From Oxalobacteraceae bacterium UBA4003 (GTDB taxonomy: Bacteria; Pseudomonadota; Gammaproteobacteria; Burkholderiales; Burkholderiaceae_D), in NCBI GenBank assembly GCA_002384815.1, contig DGBN01000047.1:1-37786 (forward strand): 37,786 nt of DNA. The letters are read 5' to 3'. The first letter of the stretch is position 1, and every line of letters starts with the position of its first letter. Shown here in pieces: positions 15,674 through 23,558 of the stretch. Made by a program: the position numbers and the translations under genes. The notes below the pieces were generated by a model. The model was not told the origin of the DNA. It did no database searches and was given only the letters and a program-made list of their open reading frames with translations.

Positions 15674-17041
15674 TTAAATTTCCCTGGCCAGCTTGGTTGC
15701 GTAACCGATGTAGTTGGCAGGCGTCATTGCCAGCAGCAGATCCTTGGCTTCCTGCGGGATAGCCAGCGTGACGATGAACTCTTGCAATGCCTCTTTCGAG
15801 ATGCCTTTGCCGCGCGTCAGATCTTTCAGTTGTTCGTACGGATTCTCGATGCCGTAGCGACGCATCACGGTTTGTACCGGCTCAGCCAATACTTCCCATG
15901 TTTCATCCAGGTCTTCTGCCAGGCGTGCCGGATTGACTTCCAGCTTGTTGAGGCCGCGCAGGCAGCTGTCGTAAGCCAGCAAGGCGTAACCGAAGCCGAC
16001 CCCGATATTGCGCAAGACGGTGGAGTCGGTCAGGTCGCGCTGCCAGCGCGAGACCGGCAGCTTTTCCGCCATGTGCCTGAGCACTGCGTTGGCCATGCCG
16101 AGGTTGCCTTCGGAATTTTCAAAGTCGATCGGATTGACCTTGTGCGGCATTGTCGATGAACCGATCTCGCCGGCCTTGGTCGACTGCTTGAAATAGCCGA
16201 GCGAAATGTAGCCCCAGATATCGCGGTTCAGATCGAGCAGAATGGTGTTGGTGCGCGCAATTGCATCGAACAGTTCCGCCATGTAATCATGCGGTTCGAT
16301 TTGAATCGTGTATGGATTGAAGCTCAGGCCGAGACGGTTTTCAATTACGTCCTTCGAAAATGCCTGCCAGTCGGTATGTGGATAGGCTGACAAGTGCGCA
16401 TTGAAGTTGCCGACTGCGCCATTCATCTTGCCGAGTATCTGCACATCAGCGATGCGCTCGATGGCGCGCTTCAGGCGCGCCACGACATTGGCCATTTCCT
16501 TGCCGAGTGTGGTTGGGCTGGCTGGTTGACCGTGCGTACGTGACATCATCGGCAAGGCTGCGTTGTCGTGCGCGAGCTGCGTCAGTTTTGCGACCAGCGC
16601 TTGCAATGCCGGCAACATCACCGTGTCGCGCGCAGCCTTGAGCATCATGCCGTGCGAGGTATTGTTAATATCTTCCGAGGTGCAGGCAAAGTGAATAAAC
16701 TCTGTAGCGGCGACCAGTTCCGGTACGTCCTTGACCTGTTCCTTCAACCAGTATTCGACGGCTTTGACATCGTGATTGGTGACCGCTTCAATTGCCTTGA
16801 TTTTTTCTGCATCGGCTTCGGTGAAATTAGTCGTCAATTTGTTCAGCAAGGCATTGGCGCTGGCTGAAAACGGCTTGATTTCGTCAAAGCCGGCCGTCGC
16901 CAAGGCTTGCAGCCATGCAATTTCTACTTTCACGCGATGATGCATGAAGCCGGATTCAGACAAAATCGGGCGGAGTTTGTCGGTTTTGGCGGCGTAACGG
17001 CCGTCCAGCGGCGAAAGAGCGGAGAGTGCGGAAAGAGGCAT
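15674..17041 (-). CDS. purB: Adenylosuccinate lyase
   Basis: A 455-residue fumarase/aspartase-superfamily enzyme that acts twice in purine synthesis (SAICAR to AICAR, adenylosuccinate to AMP). It begins MPLSALSALSPLDGRYAAKT, like E. coli PurB. TSEDINNTSHGMML and SRTHGQPASPTTLGKEMAN precede the superfamily signature SSTMPHKVNPIDFENSEGN. Length is close to the E. coli protein (456). I start at the ATG at 17041; a TTG seven codons upstream is less convincing. No strong Shine-Dalgarno is visible. It stands alone between cybB and the divergent GST gene. Confidence 0.97.
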   Translation of the reverse strand: MPLSALSALSPLDGRYAAKTDKLRPILSESGFMHHRVKVEIAWLQALATAGFDEIKPFSASANALLNKLTTNFTEADAEKIKAIEAVTNHDVKAVEYWLKEQVKDVPELVAATEFIHFACTSEDINNTSHGMMLKAARDTVMLPALQALVAKLTQLAHDNAALPMMSRTHGQPASPTTLGKEMANVVARLKRAIERIADVQILGKMNGAVGNFNAHLSAYPHTDWQAFSKDVIENRLGLSFNPYTIQIEPHDYMAELFDAIARTNTILLDLNRDIWGYISLGYFKQSTKAGEIGSSTMPHKVNPIDFENSEGNLGMANAVLRHMAEKLPVSRWQRDLTDSTVLRNIGVGFGYALLAYDSCLRGLNKLEVNPARLAEDLDETWEVLAEPVQTVMRRYGIENPYEQLKDLTRGKGISKEALQEFIVTLAIPQEAKDLLLAMTPANYIGYATKLAREI

Positions 17042-17197
17042 GATGATGGGCGACAAGCGCAATAACGTGAATGAAAAAGCTGCCGAAAATACAAAAACGG
17101 CGCATATACGGAACTCGCCATTTTACCACCCGTATTGGCGTTCAAAGGCAGTTGCCGGATAGCTGGAGAATGGCGGGTTTCTCCGTGGCGTCGATGT

Positions 17198-17203
17198 TAT
17201 AAT
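17198..17203 (+). promoter_or_regulatory. Candidate -10 element of the GST gene
   Basis: A perfect TATAAT at 17198-17203, 29 bases before the GST start codon. The matching -35 position is poor, so a promoter is plausible but unproven. Confidence 0.5.
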
Positions 17204-17232
17204 CGCCTTCCAATTTTCGACCTGAAGCATCT

Positions 17233-17841
17233 ATGAAACTGATTGGTTCTCTCGCCAGCCCTTACGTGCGCAAAGTGCGTGTAGTCATGCTTGAAAAAAG
17301 AATTGAGTATGATTTTGTTCTTGAGAATGTGTGGTCGCCCGACACCACGATTCGGGAATCCAATCCGCTCGGGAAAGTGCCGTGCCTGATCATGGAAGAC
17401 GGTGGTGCGATGTTCGATTCACGCGTGATCGTCGAATACCTGGATACCTTGACACCGGTCGGCAAGCTGATTCCGGCACATGGCCGGGAACGTGCTGAAG
17501 TCAAATCCTGGGAGGCACTGGCTGACGGCGTGTGCGATGCTGCCATGCTGCTGCGTCTGGAGCATACACTGCGTCCTGCCGAACAACGCAACCAGAGCTG
17601 GGTGGATCGCCAGACGGCGAAGGTGAATGACGGTTTGAAGGCAATGTCGGCGGGTTTGAAAGATACTGCATTCTGCGCCGGTAATCAGTTTACGCTGGCT
17701 GACGTGGCAGTTGCTTGTACGCTGGAGTGGCTGACGTTTCGCTTTCCGCAAATCGTATGGCGCGCCGAGTATCCGAATCTGGAAAAACTGCTGGAGAAAT
17801 TGTCCGAGAGGCCATCGTTCAAGGAAACATCGTCTAAATAA
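17233..17841 (+). CDS. Glutathione S-transferase-like protein (YibF-like)
   Basis: A 202-residue protein with a thioredoxin-fold N-terminal domain (MKLIGSLASPYVRKVRVVML, then NPLGKVPCLI and MFDSRVIVEYLD with the cis-Pro and Ser/Asp glutathione-contact positions). An all-helical C-terminal domain ends with FTLADVAVACTLEWLTFR. Length and motifs match E. coli YibF, a GST homologue of unknown substrate. The first SPYVRK segment has serine where other classes use Cys or Tyr. It is monocistronic between purB and a strong terminator. Substrate cannot be read from the sequence. Confidence 0.9.
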   Translation: MKLIGSLASPYVRKVRVVMLEKRIEYDFVLENVWSPDTTIRESNPLGKVPCLIMEDGGAMFDSRVIVEYLDTLTPVGKLIPAHGRERAEVKSWEALADGVCDAAMLLRLEHTLRPAEQRNQSWVDRQTAKVNDGLKAMSAGLKDTAFCAGNQFTLADVAVACTLEWLTFRFPQIVWRAEYPNLEKLLEKLSERPSFKETSSK

Positions 17842-17865
17842 GTGACGAAACTGAGCGACGATATG

Positions 17866-17902
17866 AAATAGAAAGGGACGCAGATTGCGTCCCTTTCTAT
17901 TT
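17866..17902. terminator. Bidirectional terminator between GST and bfr
   Basis: A perfect 17-base stem (17866-17882 with 17886-17902) around a three-base loop lies between convergent GST (+) and bfr (-). The stem ends in AAA/TTT on each side. Confidence 0.9.
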
Positions 17903-17948
17903 GGTGGCCACCATCAATACAACAATGGGGACAACGGAGCTGGCGGAA

Positions 17949-18422
17949 TTATTCGCCCGCCATTTGCGTTTGCAGATAATTCTGGATGCCGACTTTTGCT
18001 ATCAGGTCGAGTTGCGTTTCCAGCCAGTCTATATGTTCTTCAGTATCGTCGAGGATGTACTGGAACAATTCGCGCGAAACATAATCGCCGCTGGCTTCGC
18101 ATGCGGCTATGCCTTCTTTCACGGTTTTCTGCGCCGCGACTTCCAGCTTCAAATCGCAGTTCAGCATTTCCTCGGTATTCTCGCCTATCATCAGCTTGTG
18201 CAGTGCCTGCAGATTCGGCAAGCCATCCAGCATCAGAATGCGGTCTATCAGCTTGTCGGCGTGCTTCATCTCGCCGATGGATTCTTCATATTCCTTCTTG
18301 GCGATTTTTTCAAACCCCCAATGCTTGTACATGCGTGCATGTAAAAAGTATTGATTGATGGCGCTGAGTTCGTTGGTGAGCTGCGCGTTGAGCAGCTTGA
18401 TGATTTTGCTGTCACCTTTCAT
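17949..18422 (-). CDS. bfr: Bacterioferritin
   Basis: A 157-residue heme-containing ferritin that stores iron in a 24-mer. Ferroxidase ligands E18, E51, H54, E94 and H130 and the heme-binding M52 fall at exactly the E. coli Bfr numbers. At position 127, where E. coli has Glu, this protein has Thr (segment LDDTEEHIDWLE), with E128 and E129 next to it. The start at 18422 (MKGDSKIIKLLN) matches the family and has GAGG upstream; the longer upstream frame adds 27 unrelated residues. It lies on the same strand as tonB-exbBD but beyond a strong terminator, so it likely has its own promoter. Confidence 0.95.
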   Translation of the reverse strand: MKGDSKIIKLLNAQLTNELSAINQYFLHARMYKHWGFEKIAKKEYEESIGEMKHADKLIDRILMLDGLPNLQALHKLMIGENTEEMLNCDLKLEVAAQKTVKEGIAACEASGDYVSRELFQYILDDTEEHIDWLETQLDLIAKVGIQNYLQTQMAGE

Positions 18423-18648
18423 GGGAGCCTCGAAAGTGATGTGGAAAATGGGCTGGCTGACATGCGACCGTTCCGGTTGCGTGATCTGCTCAGTAATGAG
18501 CAAACATGATAGCGCAGGAAGTGTGATTCATGGTCATTTTGACTGCATTTCGTTAGCTGGAATCATTCGTGTTTCGATTGCAAAAACAAGACTGGGAAAG
18601 GGTTTGCAGGATACAAACAATGCTGCCGGAAAGAAATGCAAGGCAAAT

Positions 18649-18684
18649 AAAAACGCGCTGCAGCGTAAGGCTGGGCGCGTTTTT
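18649..18684. terminator. Terminator after exbD
   Basis: Arms 18649-18658 (AAAAACGCGC) and 18675-18684 pair, with an inner CAGC/GCTG pairing at 18661-18664 and 18670-18673. T-tracts occur on both strands (TTTTTATTT on the minus). It ends the hemP-to-exbD transcript and isolates bfr. Confidence 0.88.
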
Positions 18685-18727
18685 TTGTGATCGGCAGGAA
18701 AGTTAAAAACCTGCTGCCATTGCACGA

Positions 18728-19141
18728 TTACTTTGGCGCTTCCGTGACGAAGCCCATCTTGGTGAGGCCGCCGGATTGCGCTGCAGCCATGACTTGCGCG
18801 ACTTTTTCATACGGTGTCGTACGCTCGGCGCGCAGATGCAACTCGGGTTGCGGCGTGACCTTGGCAGCATCGGCGACGCGGGTTGCCAACTGGCTTTCAT
18901 CCAGCATTTCATTGTTCCAGTAAACCTGGCCTGCCGCATCGATAGAGAGGTTAATGGTTTCAGGCTTGACTTCGTTTGGCTGATTGGCTGCACGCGGCAA
19001 ATCGAGCTTGACGGCGTGATTCATCACCGGAATGGTTATGATGAAGATGATCAGCAAAACCAGCATGACGTCGACCAGTGGCGTGGTATTGATTTCCGGA
19101 TTGAAGTCATCTTCATCCGACAGGGAGCCCATTGCCATCAT
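18728..19141 (-). CDS. exbD: Biopolymer transport protein ExbD
   Basis: A 137-residue inner-membrane protein with a cytoplasmic N-terminus and one transmembrane helix (about residues 22-42). The segment INTTPLVDVMLVLLIIFIIT contains the proton-path aspartate (D24). The periplasmic domain ends VMAAAQSGGLTKMGFVTE. With ExbB it forms the proton channel that energises TonB. The first ATG at 19141 overlaps the exbB stop as ATGA, so the genes are translationally coupled; in-frame ATGs at codons 2 and 4 are also possible. Confidence 0.95.
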   Translation of the reverse strand: MMAMGSLSDEDDFNPEINTTPLVDVMLVLLIIFIITIPVMNHAVKLDLPRAANQPNEVKPETINLSIDAAGQVYWNNEMLDESQLATRVADAAKVTPQPELHLRAERTTPYEKVAQVMAAAQSGGLTKMGFVTEAPK

Positions 19142-19866
19142 TTACCTCCGACAGCAACCAGTTTGGAGCCTGTTGCACTATCGGTGTTGCCATCTTTGGC
19201 GCGAGCGCCAGTGACGAATAATGCATGCAGGTCGAAACCGAATTTATTCATTTTTGCGATCGTCGATTTATTGCCGCGTACCAATGCGTTGTAACCGAAG
19301 GTTGCTGGAATCGCGACCGCCAGACCGAGCGCGGTCATGATCAATGCTTCACCAACCGGACCGGCGACTTTGTCAATACTGGCTTGTCCCGAGGTACCGA
19401 TTGCAACCAGTGCGTGATAGATGCCCCAAACGGTGCCGAACAAGCCGACGAATGGCGCGGTGGAACCTACCGATGCCAGCACAGCCATACCGGTTTGCAG
19501 TTTGGCCGATGTTTCATCAATCGCCTGGCGCAAGGACAGGGTGATCCAGTCGCTGACCGACAGTTGATCATGCAAGTGACCTTTGTGTGCTTCGTGGTGA
19601 CGCATTGCGTTTACGCCGGCTTCTGCGATCGATGCGAATGGATTGCCTGTACCCAGTGTTGCCGTGCCTTGTTCGAGGCTGGTTGCATCCCAGAATTCGT
19701 GACCGGCAGCATTGCCTGCACGACGATACTGCATCAATTGCAGTGCTTTGGTGACAATGACGTACCACGATGCGATCGACATTGCGACCAGCAGAATGGC
19801 GACGCCCTTGGTGACGAAATCACCTTGTGACCACAAACTCTCTAAACCGTATGGGCTGACTTCCAT
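19138..19866 (-). CDS. exbB: TonB-system proton channel ExbB
   Basis: A 242-residue member of the MotA/TolQ/ExbB family. The first transmembrane helix is near residues 19-40. Two further helices lie around 125-150 and 170-195, with VGLFGTVWGIYHALVAIG and GPVGEALIMTALGLAVAIPATFGYNAL, the latter carrying the conserved proton-path threonine region. It starts 12 bases after the tonB stop and overlaps exbD by four bases. Gene order tonB-exbB-exbD and the hemP/bfd neighbours favour an iron/heme-uptake TonB system over TolQ. Confidence 0.95.
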   Translation of the reverse strand: MEVSPYGLESLWSQGDFVTKGVAILLVAMSIASWYVIVTKALQLMQYRRAGNAAGHEFWDATSLEQGTATLGTGNPFASIAEAGVNAMRHHEAHKGHLHDQLSVSDWITLSLRQAIDETSAKLQTGMAVLASVGSTAPFVGLFGTVWGIYHALVAIGTSGQASIDKVAGPVGEALIMTALGLAVAIPATFGYNALVRGNKSTIAKMNKFGFDLHALFVTGARAKDGNTDSATGSKLVAVGGK

Positions 19867-19878
19867 GATGATTCCTTC

Positions 19879-20568
19879 TTATCTATTTAGTGTGAAATTA
19901 ATTGGGACAATGGCAAATGCAGGAGCCGGTCGCCCGTCTTCCAGGTAGGGTTTGAACAGTGCGCGCATTACGGCATCGCGTGCTGCATCGTCCATGCGTA
20001 GGGAACCTGATGATTTTTGTACTTCGACTTTTTCGGCGCGACCTTTTTCATTGATCAACACGCGCAGCGTCACCGTTCCTTCGTTACCCATGCGTGCATC
20101 CAGCGGCGGATAAACCGGGCGCGGTGCATTGATGTAGGAAACACCCGAAATCAATTTTGGCATTGCCGGTGCGGAGGGCACTGCTGGTGCCGGTGGCGCG
20201 GCGACTGCGGGCGGCTCTGTCGATTCCTGTGGCGGCGGTGTAACGGTTTCGGTAATGGCTTGCGGCGATGGTGCTTCGGTGACGACCGGGCGTGGCGTTG
20301 GCCGGGTTACCTGTTTTTTGACCACCGGCACTGTTTTTGGCTCGGCTGGTTGCGGTTTCGGTTGCGGTGCCGGTTGTTCGGTGATGAAGCTGGCGAAAAT
20401 TTCGGTCGGCATTGCCTTGGCGACTTGGTGTACCAGACCGCTGCGCAAAGCATAAAACAATGCAATGTGCAGCGCCACAATGACGATGAGTGGAGTGTAT
20501 TTCTTGAGTGCTTGTGACAGGAACGGCGGGAGGCGCGGAGCTGACGACGGAATCGATGTTGCGTTCAT
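19879..20568 (-). CDS. tonB: Energy transducer TonB
   Basis: A 229-residue protein. The N-terminal anchor helix (about residues 27-44, IVIVALHIALFYALR) includes the conserved histidine. A periplasmic Pro-rich spacer spans about residues 68-140 with Lys-Pro and Glu-Pro runs. The C-terminal TonB domain has YPPLDARMGNEGTVTLRVLI and AAVMRALFKPYLEDGRPAPA-like sequence ending INFTLNR. TonB carries proton-motive energy to outer-membrane receptors; no receptor is in this window. It starts eight bases after the bfd stop, so all four genes belong to one unit. Confidence 0.95.
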   Translation of the reverse strand: MNATSIPSSAPRLPPFLSQALKKYTPLIVIVALHIALFYALRSGLVHQVAKAMPTEIFASFITEQPAPQPKPQPAEPKTVPVVKKQVTRPTPRPVVTEAPSPQAITETVTPPPQESTEPPAVAAPPAPAVPSAPAMPKLISGVSYINAPRPVYPPLDARMGNEGTVTLRVLINEKGRAEKVEVQKSSGSLRMDDAARDAVMRALFKPYLEDGRPAPAFAIVPINFTLNR

Positions 20569-20576
20569 AACATTGC

Positions 20577-20792
20577 TTATGCGGCCATTGCGTTTAGATG
20601 AATCATTATAGTGTGGGTTGAGCGTACATCAGCAAGGGACTCGCGCAAGACGCGTTTCGCGCAGGCATGACATTTACCGCAGCAGGTGCCGACTTCCAGC
20701 TCGTCGCGCAACTCTGCCATCGACGTCACGCCGCTATCGACCGCCTGGCGAATTTTCCGTTCAGAAACGTTGTTGCATACACAGACAATCAT
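20577..20792 (-). CDS. bfd: Bacterioferritin-associated ferredoxin
   Basis: A 71-residue BFD-like [2Fe-2S] protein. Ligand cysteines C4, C6, C38 and C41 (MIVCVCN and GTCCGKCHAC) match the Bfd arrangement; C37 and C44 are extra. Bfd reduces the iron core of bacterioferritin to release iron (established in Pseudomonas). AGAGGT precedes the ATG. Its bfr partner lies about 2 kb downstream beyond a terminator. Its place between the unknown protein and tonB puts iron release under the same control as uptake. Confidence 0.93.
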   Translation of the reverse strand: MIVCVCNNVSERKIRQAVDSGVTSMAELRDELEVGTCCGKCHACAKRVLRESLADVRSTHTIMIHLNAMAA

Positions 20793-20879
20793 CGATACCT
20801 CTTGTCATTTTCTTTGTAGGTAAAAAAACACCAAACTCCAGGTTTTTTCAATTCCATTCCGTTTGCTGCCGGCTGTGCC

Positions 20880-21200
20880 TCAGTTGACGCGAGGTCCGCT
20901 CACCAGACGCGTAAACAACTTGAATTTCTCCGGCTGCGGCATTGCCCGCTCCACTACTGTCGCCCACTGTTCCGATAACTGCTGGCAGGTCGCGCGCAAT
21001 ACCGGCGCCAGTTCGGGCAAATCGGCCAGCGCCTTCAAGTGTCGTTCGATCACCGAGGCCAGTTTGATACATGAACTGCTTTCCTGATTGTTCGCGGTGT
21101 AATGCGACATCAAATGCAATACGGCGGAAACGAGTAACTCTGGTTGCGCCGGCGCTGTGTTTGGTTCCTGTAATGCCTGATCCATTTTTTCGATAGCCAT
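20880..21200 (-). CDS. Unknown helical protein in the hemP operon
   Basis: I do not recognise this 106-residue protein. It begins MAIEKMDQALQEP and lacks a signal peptide or membrane helix. It appears mostly helical (for example HLMSHYTANNQ and IERHLKALADLPELAPVLRA), with a single CIKLAS cysteine and one CQQLSEQW cysteine. The ATG at 21200 has GGAGAG a few bases upstream, which supports real translation. It lies 87 bases after hemP and 87 bases before bfd on the same strand, so a role in iron or heme handling is likely by context only. The preceding gap contains a ten-base direct repeat (TTCTGTTGCG at 21242 and 21276). Confidence 0.8.
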   Translation of the reverse strand: MAIEKMDQALQEPNTAPAQPELLVSAVLHLMSHYTANNQESSSCIKLASVIERHLKALADLPELAPVLRATCQQLSEQWATVVERAMPQPEKFKLFTRLVSGPRVN

Positions 21201-21287
21201 CAAACTCTCCTTGTCGGTTGGTTTGGCTTGCTGGCGTAACGTTCTGTTGCGCGTGGCTGGCTTGCGAATCGATGTTTCTGTTGCGTG

Positions 21288-21482
21288 TTATGCGGTCAAA
21301 ATCAATTTATTTAACTGCGTCAGACGAAGGCGGTAGATTCGCCCTTCATGCGCAATTTCCACTTCCCGCATTTGCCGAAACAAATCGCGACTGCTGATGC
21401 GTGTTATTGGCTCCGTTACCTCATTCTTACGTGTCGCGAGGGGAGCATTTGCCTGTGCTTCACGTTGTGTTGAGATCGCCAT
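21288..21482 (-). CDS. hemP: Hemin uptake protein HemP
   Basis: A 64-residue member of the small HemP family. The conserved C-terminal half is present: SSRDLFRQMREVEIAHEGRI followed by YRLRLTQLNKLILTA. The biochemical role is poorly defined; in several betaproteobacteria the family is linked to heme uptake and its regulation. I chose the ATG at 21482, preceded by AAAAGG six bases upstream, over the TTG two codons earlier. First gene of hemP-unknown-bfd-tonB-exbB-exbD, behind a promoter with a Fur-like box. Confidence 0.92.
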   Translation of the reverse strand: MAISTQREAQANAPLATRKNEVTEPITRISSRDLFRQMREVEIAHEGRIYRLRLTQLNKLILTA

Positions 21483-21501
21483 GATCAACCTTTTATCTAA
21501 A

Positions 21502-21550
21502 TGAGAACAATTCGTGTTTAGATTATTCGTGATTTGACGTTGAATTGCAA
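21502..21550 (-). promoter_or_regulatory. hemP promoter with Fur-box-like sequence
   Basis: On the minus strand, -35 TTGCAA (21545-21550), 17 bases, -10 AATAAT (21522-21527). Just downstream, 21502-21516 reads TGAGAACAATTCGTG on the plus strand and agrees with the 7-1-7 Fur consensus at about nine of fourteen positions. Iron-dependent repression fits the genes behind it. Confidence 0.65.
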
Positions 21551-21674
21551 GTTCTTTTGATCGGGATTGGTCTTGGAGGCCAAATATTTTCCGGATATTT
21601 GACGCTGGTCACGATAAAAGTTGGCGAGAGGCCATGTTTTCACTATTTTTTAGATGTGCGCATGTCAAAAATGA

Positions 21675-21713
21675 CAAAAGTCATGCAAGCCGGGCAGGCT
21701 TGCATGACTTTTG
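21675..21713 (-). terminator. Terminator of the GltB-like gene
   Basis: A perfect 17-base stem (21675-21691 with 21697-21713, loop GGGCA). On the minus strand TTTTG and a further T-run follow. It ends transcription of the GltB-like gene before the hemP promoter. Confidence 0.9.
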
Positions 21714-21743
21714 AATCTGCATCTCGATGGCGAGTTTGAAAAA

Positions 21744-23372
21744 CTAGTGGATGGAATTAAACGATTCAGCCTGCGCAATTGGCCAATATTTGGCAAATAC
21801 TTCCGGCAATGCTGTTTCGGGATTGAATTCACTCAACAATTGGCCGGGTTCCAGATAAGGCAACAAAGCCGATGCCAGTTTGACTTGATTGGTTGATACC
21901 CTGCGTACCAAGTGATGTGGCCGCAGCTGCGATGGATGATTTAATCCTGCGGCTGCAATGAGTTCGGCCAGCGCCTTCAAGGTATTTTGATGGAAATTGG
22001 CGACGCGTTCTGCTTTGTCGGGCACGACTAATGCGCGTTGTCGCATTGCATCCTGTGTAGCGATGCCGGTAGGGCAGCGATCGGTGTGGCAGCTTTGCGA
22101 TTGGATGCAACCGAGTGCGAACATGAAGCCGCGGGCTGAATTGCACCAGTCTGCTCCCAGTGCGAGCGTGCGTACGATATCGAAAGCGCTGACGATTTTT
22201 CCTGATGCGCCCAGCTTCACTTTGTCGCGCAGCTTGGCGCCGACCAGCGTGTTGTGTGCGAGTAGAAGGGCTTCCTGCAAGGGGACACCGACATGGTCGG
22301 TGAACTCAACCGGTGCAGCGCCGGTGCCGCCTTCGCCGCCGTCGATCACAATGAAGTCAGGCGTGATGCCGGTGTGCAGCATCGCCTTCACGATACCGAA
22401 AAATTCCCACGGATGGCCAATTGCCAATTTGAAACCAGTTGGTTTGCCGCCAGACAGATCTCGCAATTGAGCTATGAATTGGAGCAGGCCTATAGGTGTA
22501 TCGAAGGCAGAATGTGAAGAAGGTGAAATGCAATCGGTGCCTTCCGGTACGCCGCGTGCACGGGCGATTTCGACTGATACCTTGGCGCCGGGCAGCATAC
22601 CGCCGTGACCTGGTTTGGCTCCTTGCGATAATTTCACTTCTATCATTTTGACTTGCGGCAGCGTCGCATTTGCGGCAAATTTTTCGGGAGAAAAACTACC
22701 GTGTTCGGTGCGACAACCGAAATAGCCTGAGCCGATTTCCCAGATCAGATCGCCGCCGGGTTCACTGTCATTTTCAGGAAGGTGATAGCGACTGATACTG
22801 TCTTCGCCGGTATCATGCATGAAGCGCCCTTTTTGTGCACCCTGATTCAAAGCGCGTATCGCATTCGCTGATAAAGCGCCAAAACTCATTGCGGAAATAT
22901 TGAAGATGCTGGCGGAATAAGGTTGCGTGCGGTCTGCGCCTATCGTGATGCGGAAATCATGCGAACCGACCTTGGACGGCATGATCGAGTGATTAATCCA
23001 TTCGTAATCGTTTTGGTAAACATCCAGTTGCGTGCCGAATGGACGTTTATCGATGTCCAGTTTTGCACGTTGATAAACCAGCGAACGTTGATTGCGTGAA
23101 AATGGATTGGGTGCCGCATCGTCCTCGAGAAAATACTGGCGTATTTCAGGACGTACCGACTCAAACATATAACGAAAATGCGCGAGGATAGGGTAATTGC
23201 GCAGTAGGGCACGTTTACTCTGGCTGATGTCGGCAATGCCGACTGCCGTGAGCGCACCTGAAATAATCACCAGCCACCAGCCGGAACCCAGCAACATTGT
23301 CAGCATCAGAGACAAGACAAAAATAAATCCGGCGATGATCAATGCCAGATAACGTACAGGGAAATTACGCAT
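21744..23372 (-). CDS. Membrane-anchored glutamate-synthase-like FMN/Fe-S protein
   Basis: A 542-residue protein. An N-terminal hydrophobic region (about residues 7-50, probably two helices) is followed by the FMN-binding barrel of the glutamate synthase family. That barrel has MSFGALSANAIRALNQGA, KLSQGAKPGHGGMLPG and IDGGEGGTGAAPVEF. The cysteines C422, C428 and C433 (spacing C-x5-C-x4-C in CIQSQSCHTDRC) match the 3Fe-4S site of GltB. It has no amidotransferase domain, so it is not a complete glutamate synthase; substrate and electron donor are unknown. The ATG at 23372 has GGAG five bases upstream. It stands alone between mnmA and hemP. Confidence 0.88.
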   Translation of the reverse strand: MRNFPVRYLALIIAGFIFVLSLMLTMLLGSGWWLVIISGALTAVGIADISQSKRALLRNYPILAHFRYMFESVRPEIRQYFLEDDAAPNPFSRNQRSLVYQRAKLDIDKRPFGTQLDVYQNDYEWINHSIMPSKVGSHDFRITIGADRTQPYSASIFNISAMSFGALSANAIRALNQGAQKGRFMHDTGEDSISRYHLPENDSEPGGDLIWEIGSGYFGCRTEHGSFSPEKFAANATLPQVKMIEVKLSQGAKPGHGGMLPGAKVSVEIARARGVPEGTDCISPSSHSAFDTPIGLLQFIAQLRDLSGGKPTGFKLAIGHPWEFFGIVKAMLHTGITPDFIVIDGGEGGTGAAPVEFTDHVGVPLQEALLLAHNTLVGAKLRDKVKLGASGKIVSAFDIVRTLALGADWCNSARGFMFALGCIQSQSCHTDRCPTGIATQDAMRQRALVVPDKAERVANFHQNTLKALAELIAAAGLNHPSQLRPHHLVRRVSTNQVKLASALLPYLEPGQLLSEFNPETALPEVFAKYWPIAQAESFNSIH

Positions 23373-23558
23373 TTCTTCTCCAGACCGCATCTCTGCCGAC
23401 GAGCAGAGCAATCGCGGCACAGTGTACAACGGCGAAGGCAGATTTCACTAATTGGCAAGCTGACGCAAAAGTAATGTGCGCCAAAATTGAGCGGCAGGCT
23501 GCGAGATCAAATACGAATTCCTTCTGGCTGATGACGTGACCAGGGAAAACTATTTCTT

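Noticed and set aside
20793..20879. A possible terminator (A-run, GG, T-run around 20822-20848) between the unknown protein and bfd
   Set aside because: Only about three contiguous G/C-containing pairs can form, with a mismatch next to them, so it is too weak to call.
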